Positions 1 to 7,398 of a stretch of 21,740 bases of DNA are shown one piece after another. The notes beneath the pieces were generated by a model, which ran no database searches, was not told the origin of the DNA, and saw nothing but the letters and a program-made list of their open reading frames with translations. A program made the position numbers and the translations under genes. Positions within the stretch are counted from its first letter, which is position 1, and every line of letters begins with the position of its first letter. Origin of the DNA: CAYUJH01 sp964394585 (GTDB lineage: Bacteria > Bacteroidota > Bacteroidia > Cytophagales > Flammeovirgaceae); NCBI GenBank assembly GCA_964394585.1, contig CAYMYI010000068.1, positions 1-21,740 of the forward strand, written 5' to 3'.

Positions 1-125
1 AAAATTCTAGTTTTCTAATCACTTTTGTGTCCAAGTATTAACTACGCTATTGGGTTAGCTTCTTACTAGCCACTTTTACTATTGGATTCTTCATCAGAAC
101 AACAAAGCTCGATTGGTTAGGCATT

Positions 126-833
126 TTGTTGTTTTATGTAACATCATTACCTCTTTTTATAATCGGAAGTATTATTTCGTCTGAATTATTGGGTATGACG
201 ACACTGTCTCTATTCAGTATGCTTTGTACGCTGCTATGCCTTTTTTTATTCATCAACCAAAAAAAGAAAAAAGAAGCAGCGTTATTGGTAGCAGGTTTTG
301 CTGTTTTACTTACATTTTTTTCTACTCCTTTTATTAGATTTATCTTACAGCTTAACAGACCAGACTTAACGGAACTAACAACAAAAGTGATGGGTACTCG
401 ACTTGATTATGAGAAAATTCAGCCCATGAATGCTATCGCTAAAAATCAGAATCGGGGGGAAGATGATTACGTCATCGCTGAGTTGTGGGCAACTTGGTGT
501 AAGCCTTGTATTAAACTTTTACCTACTTACGATCGCCTTTATCAAAATTACAAGGGATATTCTCATCTCTCCTTTATGGCGATTAGTGTTGACGACCGCC
601 ATCATGAAAATAAAGTAAATCTTTTTATTGAGCGCAAAGATTATCGCTTTCCTGTGTATATGGATACTACTTCTTCTTTAATGAAGACTATGAGTATTCC
701 TTATATTCCGCTGACAGTGCTCGTGAAAAATGATACCGTAATAAAAACATTTGCTGCTGCGAAAGATTCTGAAACATATTATCAAGAACTTTCTTCTGTA
801 CTTGACTCTTTACTTTTGTTAGAAACAGAATAA
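126..833 (+). CDS. Membrane-anchored thioredoxin-like (TlpA/ResA-type) protein, 5' end uncertain
   Basis: The C-terminal half has a thioredoxin fold. The redox motif W-C-K-P-C lies at about residues 124-128 (Cys125, Cys128), and a likely cis-proline sits in SIPYIPLTVLV further on, as in TlpA/ResA-type thiol-disulfide oxidoreductases. The N-terminal part holds hydrophobic segments at about residues 4-16, 25-43 and 51-75, so the catalytic domain is probably held at the inner membrane facing the periplasm, where it would reduce or exchange disulfides. The start is weak: position 126 is a TTG, the first in-frame ATG is at 195 (residue 24), and the same frame is open upstream to a stop at 39-41, with further hydrophobic sequence encoded between. 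The gene may therefore be longer, use a rare start, or be the broken tail of a longer membrane protein. A terminator lies about 190 bases downstream. The redox family is clear; the substrate and the exact start are not. Confidence 0.8.
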   Translation: MLFYVTSLPLFIIGSIISSELLGMTTLSLFSMLCTLLCLFLFINQKKKKEAALLVAGFAVLLTFFSTPFIRFILQLNRPDLTELTTKVMGTRLDYEKIQPMNAIAKNQNRGEDDYVIAELWATWCKPCIKLLPTYDRLYQNYKGYSHLSFMAISVDDRHHENKVNLFIERKDYRFPVYMDTTSSLMKTMSIPYIPLTVLVKNDTVIKTFAAAKDSETYYQELSSVLDSLLLLETE

Positions 834-1019
834 AGCAACTGATTTTCTTTCTGTTTTCAAAAATAGAATAGTGCACATTTGAAGAAGCCAGAGAACCTTG
901 CTCCAATTTTAACGTATTTTGCCGAAAATCACCACACGAAAACCTCTTGGGATGATTTTCAAAAGAATTACCAATCGCCTTTTGAGAATCGGTAAGAAGG
1001 TCGTGCATTACTGCCTTGG

Positions 1020-1052
1020 AAAAGCCATGGGTTGTCAACACCGATGGCTTTT
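1020..1052 (+). terminator. Rho-independent terminator between convergent genes
   Basis: A perfect 9-base stem (AAAAGCCAT at 1020-1028 with ATGGCTTTT at 1044-1052) encloses a 15-base loop and is followed by more T on the + strand, to 1054. It ends the rightward thioredoxin-like transcript. Read on the minus strand the hairpin has only a four-T tail, so it may also stop the kinase transcript, but less well. Confidence 0.65.
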
Positions 1053-1072
1053 TTGTTGAAAAGGCGTAACTA

Positions 1073-2107
1073 CTACATGATTAGAAGCGGAAGGCGTACT
1101 TCAAACCTATCGGACTCGGAAATTTGTATAGGTTGATGCGTGAAGTACAAATACCGCTTTCGGATATTATCGAGCCCTACGCTTAGCGATTCGGTATGGG
1201 TAGGCGTTTCTGTGAAATTGTTGCGTACTAACAAGTAGCCTTCGGCATCTTCGGTGATTTCTATGGTAAGCGGTTGCGTATCTGAAATTACGTTGTGTTT
1301 CACGGCATTTTCTAGCAGAATTTGCAGAGTGAGTGGTGGAATTGCCGTTTGCAATGTGCCTTCAGAAAGCTGGATGCGCAACTGTAAGGCATCTTCAAAG
1401 CGGACTTGTAATAAAAAATGGTAGGCTTTTAAAAAGTCAATTTCTTCTGCGGTAGGAATGAGCTTTTTGTCGCGGGTTCCCAAGATATATTGGTAGGTAA
1501 GGGTAAGTTTCCGAATGAAATTTTCGGCAAGATCGGCATCTTGCATTGCCAACGACGATATCGTGTTTAGGCTATTGAACAAATAATGCGGGCTAAGCTG
1601 ATTTTTCAATGCTTCGAATTGCAGCTCGAGCTGCCGGCGTTGTACTTTCATTTTTTCGATTTGTCCTACGGCGTACTCGTTGTACGAAAAGTACGTGAAC
1701 TCTACTAACGAATAGATAAATCCGATAATACAGACTAACAACACCAGTTTCAGCGAAATATCCCTGTATAACTGAAGGGCAATGTTGAGCGAAATATCGC
1801 TGAGCATAACATGTAAGGTGAATTGCGCAAACAGTACTACAATTAGCAACATAAGCGCAATGTTAAACGGGATAGCCGTGGCAAGCCGTAGACCTGCATT
1901 TTGTGTTCTGCGAAAAACCCGATTGAGGTAAGGCTCGGCAAACTGTAACGAAAGCCCTATGAAAACACCTACTGAAGCGCTCAGGGTATACAAAAGTTGG
2001 TTTTCTACAAAGCTGGGAACTTTGCCTATTTCGCCATAGTAGAGGTAGATTGCCACAAAGCTACCTGTAAGGGCACTCAAAAAAACTCGTATAAAAAGCT
2101 GAACCAT
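1073..2107 (-). CDS. LytS/YehU-type sensor histidine kinase
   Basis: This 344-residue protein matches the His_kinase family (PF06580) of LytS/YehU-type sensors. The N-terminal ~140 residues carry about four hydrophobic segments (near 6-22, 37-55, 80-103 and 118-139). A short coiled-coil-like linker (150-170) leads into the phospho-acceptor block NQLSPHYLFNSLN with His174. The ATP-binding part shows the N-box LLENAVKH (Asn267), VRNNF at 294-298, and the typical GLDNIRKRY at 311-319. It has no separate periplasmic domain, so the signal is probably sensed in or at the membrane. Family members usually sit beside a LytTR response regulator; none is present here, as the downstream neighbour is convergent and the upstream one is a secreted repeat protein. 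The ATG at 2107 starts directly before the first membrane segment. Family assignment is secure; the signal and partner are unknown. Confidence 0.92.
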   Translation of the reverse strand: MVQLFIRVFLSALTGSFVAIYLYYGEIGKVPSFVENQLLYTLSASVGVFIGLSLQFAEPYLNRVFRRTQNAGLRLATAIPFNIALMLLIVVLFAQFTLHVMLSDISLNIALQLYRDISLKLVLLVCIIGFIYSLVEFTYFSYNEYAVGQIEKMKVQRRQLELQFEALKNQLSPHYLFNSLNTISSLAMQDADLAENFIRKLTLTYQYILGTRDKKLIPTAEEIDFLKAYHFLLQVRFEDALQLRIQLSEGTLQTAIPPLTLQILLENAVKHNVISDTQPLTIEITEDAEGYLLVRNNFTETPTHTESLSVGLDNIRKRYLYFTHQPIQISESDRFEVRLPLLIM

Positions 2108-2239
2108 CCGATTGTTTACTGATAAAGTTGCAAAAAGATACTAGACTGCTATCTAAAAATCATCATCAGAAAGTGCAATAGAGTTTTTTTAGATGAACCG
2201 ATACGATTTGGCATTGATGAAAGAAATTCCCTACTCAAC

Positions 2240-2306
2240 ACAAAAAAGAACGATTTGGGAATTGCAAACAAAAACGATAGTAGGTTTCAATGCAATTTCC
2301 CAAATC
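2240..2306 (-). terminator. Long hairpin terminator after the repeat-protein gene
   Basis: The arm GATTTGGGAATTGCA (about 2252-2266) pairs with TGCAATTTCCCAAATC (about 2291-2306) over 15 base pairs with one bulged base, around a 24-base loop. On the minus strand the stem is followed within a few bases by a run of six T (A-run at about 2241-2246 on the + strand). It starts about 20 bases past the stop of the minus-strand repeat protein, so it should separate that transcript from the downstream kinase gene, which then needs its own promoter in 2108-2239. Confidence 0.7.
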
Positions 2307-2323
2307 ACTCGAAAACCACCCCA

Positions 2324-3910
2324 TCAATCGAGTGCGCTCATTACACGGCGGTATTCAGAATCGGAACTAATGTTGCGCGCAGCTTCGCGATAAGCCTCAC
2401 GAAGCATGGCATTATCGGGCATTACTCGAGCCACCGAAATCATTACTTCCCCTTGTGTGCTACTCGAAGAAATATAACGAACTACGCCTAAAATTTGCTG
2501 TAGTTCATTTACGGATACTCCATCTTTTTGGGCTGCGGCGCGCAATACACTGCCTTGTTCAGAACTGCTGCTAATATTGCGTACGACTTCAAAGAAGACT
2601 TCGGGCAGTGCTTGTCCGCTGGGAGTGTTACTGATTAAACTACGCAAAACGCTACCTTGCTCGCTACTCGAAGAAATATTGCCAATCGAACGGCTGATGT
2701 AGGGGAGCATGGATGGAGGCAATGTAGTTTCTTTCAACAAAGCGCGTAGCGTGCTGCCTTGTTCAGAACTACTACTGATAGCATCGATAGCACGGAAATA
2801 CGCTTCAAAAACTTGTGGACTGCGTTGTGAAGTGATTTGTTGCGAAGCCTTGCGCAGTACACTACCTTGTTCGCTGCTCGAAGAAATGCGTCGTACACTT
2901 TCCAATAATTGAATTAGGGATGGGTCGTTCAGGGGGCTATCATTTAGTAGATCGCGAAGTACCCGCCCCCGCTCAGAACTACTGCTGATTTGATCTAATG
3001 TAGCAAAGTACGTTTCAATTACACGAGAATCTTGTTCAAAAACACGGTTCACGTGTGCTAACACAGAGCCTAACTCTGCACTCGAACTAATTTTGCCGGC
3101 TGCTACTAAAAGTTCTTCTAGCATATATGGGGTGAGAGCCTCTGTACTGAGCACCTTACGAAGCACACTGCCTTGTTCGCTGCTCGAAGAAATGCGGCTC
3201 ACTCCGGTAAAAAACGCTTGTGCTACTTTTTCATCTTGTAAAAAACGATGGCTGTATTTGCGGTATAAGCGTCCGCGTTCGCTACTTGAGCTGATATCTT
3301 CTCCAATTTGTAAAGCAATTGCCACTAGGTTTTTATTGCTCAAGGTAGGCATTGCCAACAAAGCTTCCATGTAAATGCCCTTTACACTGTTACTCGAGAT
3401 TCGTTCAATCTCATCGAGTACGCCTTCTGCCCCATTTTTGGTGTAAATTCGTTTTACACGTGCTTCTGCGCCAATGCCGCTCATGCGTACAATTTCCGGC
3501 AGCACACTTGCCAACCATTTTTCACCATCTCCTTCGAAGGGTTCTTCACTTCTGCCTACATAATATTCGTAGCTGAGCTGCCCTTTGGCATTGGATTCTA
3601 CAATAATCGAACGCTTATTGCCAAACGATTTCTTGCTGAATTTCATATAACCATTAGGGGAAATGGATAGTATTTTGCTTTCAGTATCATCAAGGGCGAT
3701 GTTTCCTTTGTATATAAGCTCGATGCTTGAAAATCCATTGGACGACATGTGGCGATGCTCGCGATATACTCTTTTTGTAGAGTCTTGCACGCATCTATCA
3801 AAAGGGTAGAAAAGAGGGGCTTCTCCAAGGCTTGGAGTGTTTAAAGAACGCGCATTACTGTACAAGCTACCTAATAACACGGCACATAAAATGGGTATAA
3901 GTTTTTTCAT
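2324..3910 (-). CDS. Secreted 34-residue helical-repeat protein (ISSSSEQGSVLR repeats)
   Basis: A signal peptide (residues 1 to about 20, cut near SNA) is followed by an N-terminal domain at about 45-165, containing SPNGYMKF and a conserved-looking block around KWLASVLPEI and GIGAEARV. From residue 171 to the C-terminus come ten full repeats and one partial, mostly exactly 34 residues long. Each opens with a version of ISSSSEQGSVLR and then a variable, amphipathic second half, so the array should fold as paired helices in a solenoid. From memory, both the N-terminal block and the repeats resemble bacterial proteins with helical repeats of the form I-x-S-D-Y-E-x-x-R-V-L, often near BlaR1/M56-type regulators; the last partial copy here (ISSDSEYRRVM) is nearest to that form. 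No catalytic motif is visible. It probably works as a periplasmic or surface protein-binding scaffold, but the partner is unknown. The ATG at 3910 directly precedes the signal peptide. Confidence 0.85.
   Translation of the reverse strand: MKKLIPILCAVLLGSLYSNARSLNTPSLGEAPLFYPFDRCVQDSTKRVYREHRHMSSNGFSSIELIYKGNIALDDTESKILSISPNGYMKFSKKSFGNKRSIIVESNAKGQLSYEYYVGRSEEPFEGDGEKWLASVLPEIVRMSGIGAEARVKRIYTKNGAEGVLDEIERISSNSVKGIYMEALLAMPTLSNKNLVAIALQIGEDISSSSERGRLYRKYSHRFLQDEKVAQAFFTGVSRISSSSEQGSVLRKVLSTEALTPYMLEELLVAAGKISSSAELGSVLAHVNRVFEQDSRVIETYFATLDQISSSSERGRVLRDLLNDSPLNDPSLIQLLESVRRISSSSEQGSVLRKASQQITSQRSPQVFEAYFRAIDAISSSSEQGSTLRALLKETTLPPSMLPYISRSIGNISSSSEQGSVLRSLISNTPSGQALPEVFFEVVRNISSSSEQGSVLRAAAQKDGVSVNELQQILGVVRYISSSSTQGEVMISVARVMPDNAMLREAYREAARNISSDSEYRRVMSALD
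2327..3400 (-). repeat. Coding tandem repeat array, ten full units plus a partial, period about 102 bases
   Basis: Units begin at residues 171, 206, 240, 274, 308, 342, 378, 412, 446, 480 and 514 (the last is 15 residues). Lengths are 34 residues except 35 in the first and 36 in the sixth. The first twelve residues are nearly invariant in the middle units (EQ or ER after the serines), while the remaining ~22 diverge freely. At the DNA level the conserved peptide is written with different serine codon families in different copies, so the units are old and protein-selected, not recent DNA copies. Confidence 0.9.
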
Positions 3911-3955
3911 AATATTAAATAATATTTGCTTTTATAATGCTTTTTTTACTTATTG

Positions 3956-3963
3956 CAAACGTA
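3956..3963 (-). promoter_or_regulatory. Bacteroidota -7 promoter element for the repeat-protein gene
   Basis: On the minus strand this reads TACGTTTG, a full match to the Bacteroidota -7 consensus TAnnTTTG, about 46 bases before the ATG at 3910. No exact TTG lies 17-23 bases upstream, so the -33 element is weak or absent. The call rests on the -7 match and its position. Confidence 0.45.
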
Positions 3964-3987
3964 CAGGAGTATGCACATTGGAAAAAA

Positions 3988-4026
3988 TACGATGGCATGA
4001 ATCGTAGAGATTGTGTAGCGAATCTC
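3988..4026. repeat. Two abutting perfect inverted repeats in the divergent spacer
   Basis: TACGAT (3988-3993) pairs with ATCGTA (4001-4006) around a 7-base loop. GAGATT (4007-4012) then pairs with AATCTC (4021-4026) around an 8-base loop, with no base between the two hairpins. The pair sits upstream of the -7 element of the minus gene, inside the 267-base spacer 3911-4177 shared with the plus-strand GH3-like gene. There is no T run, so this is not a terminator. It may be an operator region or a structured leader for the plus gene. I see nothing else definite in this spacer. Confidence 0.4.
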
Positions 4027-4177
4027 ACATCTTTAGTACCCAAGCTTATCCATTAACTATCAGCGCTCGTACTTTCCTTGTGTTAAGGGTGAGTATACTT
4101 AGCGTTTCACGCAGCTATCCATAGCAAACAGCTTTCATCTAGTAACCAAATTTTTGTTCATAATCCTTTTATAAAAA

Positions 4178-6517
4178 ATGCTTAGAAAACTCAGCGTTCT
4201 CTGCGTATGCGTGCTAGTGTTCTCTTGTTTAGCAACCAAAGCACAGATTCCTATTTATCAAAACTCGATTTACACCTTTGAAACCCGCCTGAACCACCTG
4301 CTCGATAGTATGAATACCGAGCAGAAGTTAGCTCAGTTGCTTGTTTTGGGGAGCCGCCATCATCATCATATTTTAAAAAATGATACGGTGTTTTCCTCGT
4401 ATGGAATGATAAAACAATACCCTGAGGGGTTGGGTACAATTTCCCTTTCTACCAATTTGCTAGGAGGACTTTCACCTCAAAAACTGCATTATTTCACTAA
4501 AGAAGTACAGCAGCACAGCACAGCAAGGAGCTTGCGGATTCCTGTACTATTTACCGATGATGCTTTTTCACCTTCAGACTCACTGCCAGTAGGGATTCCT
4601 TACCCCATTGCCTTGGCAGCCACGTGGAATCCTGCAATAGTAGAAAAAACAGCAAGTCAGCTTGCCCTACACAAACGCAGCTTAGGCATACATGCTCTGG
4701 TAGGGCCTATCATTGCGCCAATAACAGACCCTAGAAACTCAGAGCTTGCCATCAGTTTTGGTAGCCAGCCGCATCTATCAGCAGCGCTTACACGCCAATG
4801 GGTGCAGGGGCTACAAGGGGACTTGTTCTCCGAACAAAAAACAACCACTCCCGATAAGGTAGCTGCTGTACTGCGCTTATCGGAAACGCGACAGCCCAAG
4901 GCATCTGCCGAGCAGCTTTTCACAACTCCCCAATTTGTACAAGCATATTCTGAGATATTGAGCGCTGCTCAGTCGAGCTGGGGACTTATCGCCGCGAAAG
5001 GATATTTACAAGGTACGCCTTTGCATTTTCATCCTTGGGCATGGAAAGAGTTTCTGCGCAAGCAGCTACAGTTTGAGGGCTTATTATTTGCTAACACCCA
5101 AGAAGTGGACTATGTAAGCAGGTTACGCGTATTTCCCCCTGAGCGAAGTCCTTTTTTACGTGCCCTTGCTGCAGGTATCGACATGGAATTCCCTGTGATG
5201 GAATACCCCGACACTTGGAAAAAAGAACACTTGACCTACACACGCCTCGATTCGGCATCTTTAGCGCATCGTGTAGCGAATATTCTGAACTTGAAATTTA
5301 GAGTTGGGCTATTTGAAACCGACTTTCACGATTCGGCATATGTAGCCACGGCAGATTGGGAAGAACGATTAGCAACGCGCCGTACATTTCAAAAAGCGAC
5401 TGAGGCTTCAATCGTAATGCTCAAAAATGATGAAAACCTGTTGCCACTTACTTCTGAAGCTAAAAGAATTGCAGTAATTGGTCCGCTTGCCGAATATACT
5501 CCCATGTATTTTCAGCATATGCCCGATAGCATCGTAACCCTAAAAGAGGCACTATTGCAAGAAAAAACCGCTGCACAAACCTTAAGTTTTGCCCGAGGAA
5601 TCCCCTCGTGGTTTACCGAACAAGAAAATGCTCATAAAAATACTACAGAGGCACTTCGGAAACGCTACCTGAACGAAGCCCTGGAAATCGCAAAAACTGC
5701 CGATGTGCTCGTGATTGCCTTAGGCGAACCGCTCAACGATACCACCTTCCGAAAAGAAACCGATGGGTATACCGATGCCAATTTGAAGTTGCCCGCTTTG
5801 CAGCAGCATCTGTTGGAAAGTCTTGCTGCACTGCAAAAACCCATGGTAGTGTTACTTTTTGGAACGAAACCATATACACTTCACCCTGTATACAATCAGA
5901 TTGGAGCACTCTTGCACGGTTGGGTACCTACATTGCACACCGGAGTAGCCATAGCACGCATACTTACCGGCAAAATAGCCCCGAAAGGGCACCTACCGTT
6001 CGATTACCCCAAATCAGTAGGGCACTTGGCACTCTTAAATGATGCTAGCTTAGGTATACATGCCGAGGAAGAAGCTCATCTGTTTTCGGTAGGGCATGGG
6101 CTCACCTACACGCACTTTGCCTACGATACACTCATGTTGAAGCACAATAAACTATCAATGGGCGAACACTTAGAAGTGGCACTCTCTCTTAAAAACATAG
6201 GAATGCGAACAGGACGGAAAACGATACCACTATTTGTAGCAAAGCAGAACGAGTGGTTTGGCAACGAGCCTAAAGAACTGAAAGCATTTCAAACTGTAGA
6301 GCTGAAAAATGGAGCTGGCGAAACCATTACATTTACCCTAAAAGCAGAAGATTTACAACGGGTACAACCCGATGGTACTTGGCAACAAGAGGCAGGCATT
6401 TACGATGTGTTTGTGTACGACGAAGCCGGTAAACGCATTGCGGCTACTTTCGAAATCGTACCCGACTCAAAACCGCAAGGAAATACACGCACCGAAGCGG
6501 CAAAAAGTGCCCGATAA
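4178..6517 (+). CDS. Glycoside hydrolase family 3-like protein, probably catalytically inactive
   Basis: A 779-residue exported protein (signal peptide 1 to about 22, MLRKLSVLCVCVLVFSCLA) with the full GH3 layout: N-terminal barrel (about 40-375, ending in the typical NILNLKFRVGLF), C-terminal sandwich (about 408-620: ASIVMLKNDENLLPL, LPALQQHLLESL, HLPFDYPKSVG), then a fibronectin-III-like tail after FSVGHGLTYTHF (636-647). Classic GH3 enzymes hydrolyse beta-glucosides or beta-N-acetylglucosaminides with a nucleophilic Asp in the motif (V/S)-S-D-W. The aligned stretch here is GLLFANTQEV, with Asn306 (codon 5093-5095) where the Asp should be. The K-H-F-x-G-H-G block is replaced by residues 226-243 with no KH pair, and the DPRWGRxxE block reads DPRNSELAIS. 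Substrate-site residues are thus lost together while the fold is kept. It probably binds sugars or wall material instead of cutting it, or has an altered chemistry. It is transcribed from the divergent spacer; no terminator follows. Confidence 0.9.
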   Translation: MLRKLSVLCVCVLVFSCLATKAQIPIYQNSIYTFETRLNHLLDSMNTEQKLAQLLVLGSRHHHHILKNDTVFSSYGMIKQYPEGLGTISLSTNLLGGLSPQKLHYFTKEVQQHSTARSLRIPVLFTDDAFSPSDSLPVGIPYPIALAATWNPAIVEKTASQLALHKRSLGIHALVGPIIAPITDPRNSELAISFGSQPHLSAALTRQWVQGLQGDLFSEQKTTTPDKVAAVLRLSETRQPKASAEQLFTTPQFVQAYSEILSAAQSSWGLIAAKGYLQGTPLHFHPWAWKEFLRKQLQFEGLLFANTQEVDYVSRLRVFPPERSPFLRALAAGIDMEFPVMEYPDTWKKEHLTYTRLDSASLAHRVANILNLKFRVGLFETDFHDSAYVATADWEERLATRRTFQKATEASIVMLKNDENLLPLTSEAKRIAVIGPLAEYTPMYFQHMPDSIVTLKEALLQEKTAAQTLSFARGIPSWFTEQENAHKNTTEALRKRYLNEALEIAKTADVLVIALGEPLNDTTFRKETDGYTDANLKLPALQQHLLESLAALQKPMVVLLFGTKPYTLHPVYNQIGALLHGWVPTLHTGVAIARILTGKIAPKGHLPFDYPKSVGHLALLNDASLGIHAEEEAHLFSVGHGLTYTHFAYDTLMLKHNKLSMGEHLEVALSLKNIGMRTGRKTIPLFVAKQNEWFGNEPKELKAFQTVELKNGAGETITFTLKAEDLQRVQPDGTWQQEAGIYDVFVYDEAGKRIAATFEIVPDSKPQGNTRTEAAKSAR

Positions 6518-6575
6518 ACGGACTATGGAAATGCTCAAGCATGTAAAAAAAAGTTAGCTTATCTGCTAAATTTCA

Positions 6576-6583
6576 TAGATTTG
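6576..6583 (+). promoter_or_regulatory. Bacteroidota -7 promoter element for the DUF2911 gene
   Basis: TAGATTTG is a full match to TAnnTTTG and lies 43 bases before the ATG at 6627. Position -33 has GTTAG instead of TTG. It suggests that the DUF2911 lipoprotein has its own promoter in the 109-base gap behind the GH3-like gene, in addition to any read-through. Confidence 0.5.
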
Positions 6584-6626
6584 TTATAGTTAAATTATTC
6601 TTTACAAGACTATAACTACGAATTGT

Positions 6627-7271
6627 ATGGTTACAAAATTTAGACTAATCGCTTTAGGCAGTGCGCTTTTCGGAATGATTTGGTTAAGCTCATGCGGCGG
6701 ACAAAAAACGGAGGAAGCTACTGATACTGAAACAACTACAGAAGAAGTAGCAACCACTGAAACTATGGAAACAGAAACCACAACTGAAGAGAACAAAGCA
6801 GCTCGTGTGAGCCCGCCGGCTACAGCAAATGGTACTGTTGGCGGAACCTCAGTTGTAATCAACTATAGCCAGCCTTCTGTAAAGGGCAGAACCATTTGGG
6901 GCGATTTAGTGCCTTATGACCAAGTTTGGAGAACCGGTGCGAACGAAGCTACCGTATTCGAAGTTTCTAACGATGTGAACATCGAAGGTGAAATGCTCCC
7001 TGCAGGCAAGTATGCGTTATTTACCATCCCTTCTGCGGAAGGATTATGGACCGTGATTTTCAATAAAACCTACGAACAATGGGGCGCTTATGACTACAAT
7101 GCTGATGACGACGTACTACGCATTGAAGTAAGCCCTGAAATGGTAGATGAAAACATGGAAGCTATGACATTTATGGTAGAAGAAGGCAACGTTGTGTTAC
7201 GTTGGGAAAAGCTAAAACTAGCATTTTCTGTAGAAGAAGCGAGCGGTGCTGCCGAATCTACCGAAGGGTAA
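6627..7271 (+). CDS. DUF2911 family lipoprotein
   Basis: The N-terminus is a lipoprotein signal ending in L-S-S-C (Cys23 is the likely lipidated residue). A Thr/Glu-rich linker at about residues 28-55 (several ETTTEE-like blocks) follows, then a DUF2911 domain from about residue 59. Its hallmarks are RVSPPATANGTVGG, GRTIWGDLVPYDQVWRTGANEATVF, LPAGKYALFTIP and WTVIFNK, all strongly typical of the family. DUF2911 proteins are common in Bacteroidota, have no established function, and are mostly periplasmic or outer-membrane associated. The total length of 214 residues fits one domain plus a spacer, and the acidic linker should hold the domain away from the membrane. The ATG at 6627 begins a normal lipoprotein signal. 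The gene is a single-gene unit, with a -7 element in front and a strong terminator behind. Confidence 0.93.
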   Translation: MVTKFRLIALGSALFGMIWLSSCGGQKTEEATDTETTTEEVATTETMETETTTEENKAARVSPPATANGTVGGTSVVINYSQPSVKGRTIWGDLVPYDQVWRTGANEATVFEVSNDVNIEGEMLPAGKYALFTIPSAEGLWTVIFNKTYEQWGAYDYNADDDVLRIEVSPEMVDENMEAMTFMVEEGNVVLRWEKLKLAFSVEEASGAAESTEG

Positions 7272-7293
7272 TCCGTCTTTGCTTTGTATCAAG

Positions 7294-7326
7294 AAAGTCA
7301 TCCTATGATAAAGGATGACTTTTTTT
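7294..7326 (+). terminator. Strong Rho-independent terminator after the DUF2911 gene
   Basis: A perfect 11-base stem, AAAGTCATCCT (7294-7304) with AGGATGACTTT (7312-7322), has a 7-base loop and runs into a tract of seven T (7320-7326). It ends the DUF2911 transcript and isolates the next operon. Confidence 0.9.
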
Positions 7327-7339
7327 ATGCACCCAACGC

Positions 7340-7373
7340 TTGCAAGAAATTTTCTTCATTTACAGTACCTTTG
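7340..7373 (+). promoter_or_regulatory. Consensus Bacteroidota promoter of the T9SS-DoxX-DUF1800-DUF1501 operon
   Basis: TTG at 7340-7342, a 23-base spacer, then TACCTTTG at 7366-7373 match the pattern TTG-N17-23-TAnnTTTG known for Bacteroidota. Transcription should begin near 7380, leaving about 19 bases before the ATG at 7399. It is the only clear promoter found for the four following genes. Confidence 0.65.
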
Positions 7374-7398
7374 GAGTTCAACCTAATAGAACTCAACC

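Noticed and set aside
688..1041. Minus-strand 117-codon frame over the end of the thioredoxin-like gene
   Set aside because: It overlaps a real gene, crosses the terminator hairpin, and has no recognisable domain.
3093..3374. Plus-strand frames carrying STLPCSLLEEMR-type repeats opposite the repeat gene
   Set aside because: They are the antisense reading of the minus-strand repeats, without starts or homology of their own.
2327..3400. Regular 102-base repeats as a CRISPR or intergenic repeat array
   Set aside because: The period is a multiple of three, the units sit in one long frame with a signal peptide, and the conserved part varies synonymously, so this is a protein repeat.
4355..4369. 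Four consecutive histidines (RHHHH, residues 60-64) in the GH3-like protein as a metal site
   Set aside because: A short His run alone without other ligands is not evidence of a metal centre.
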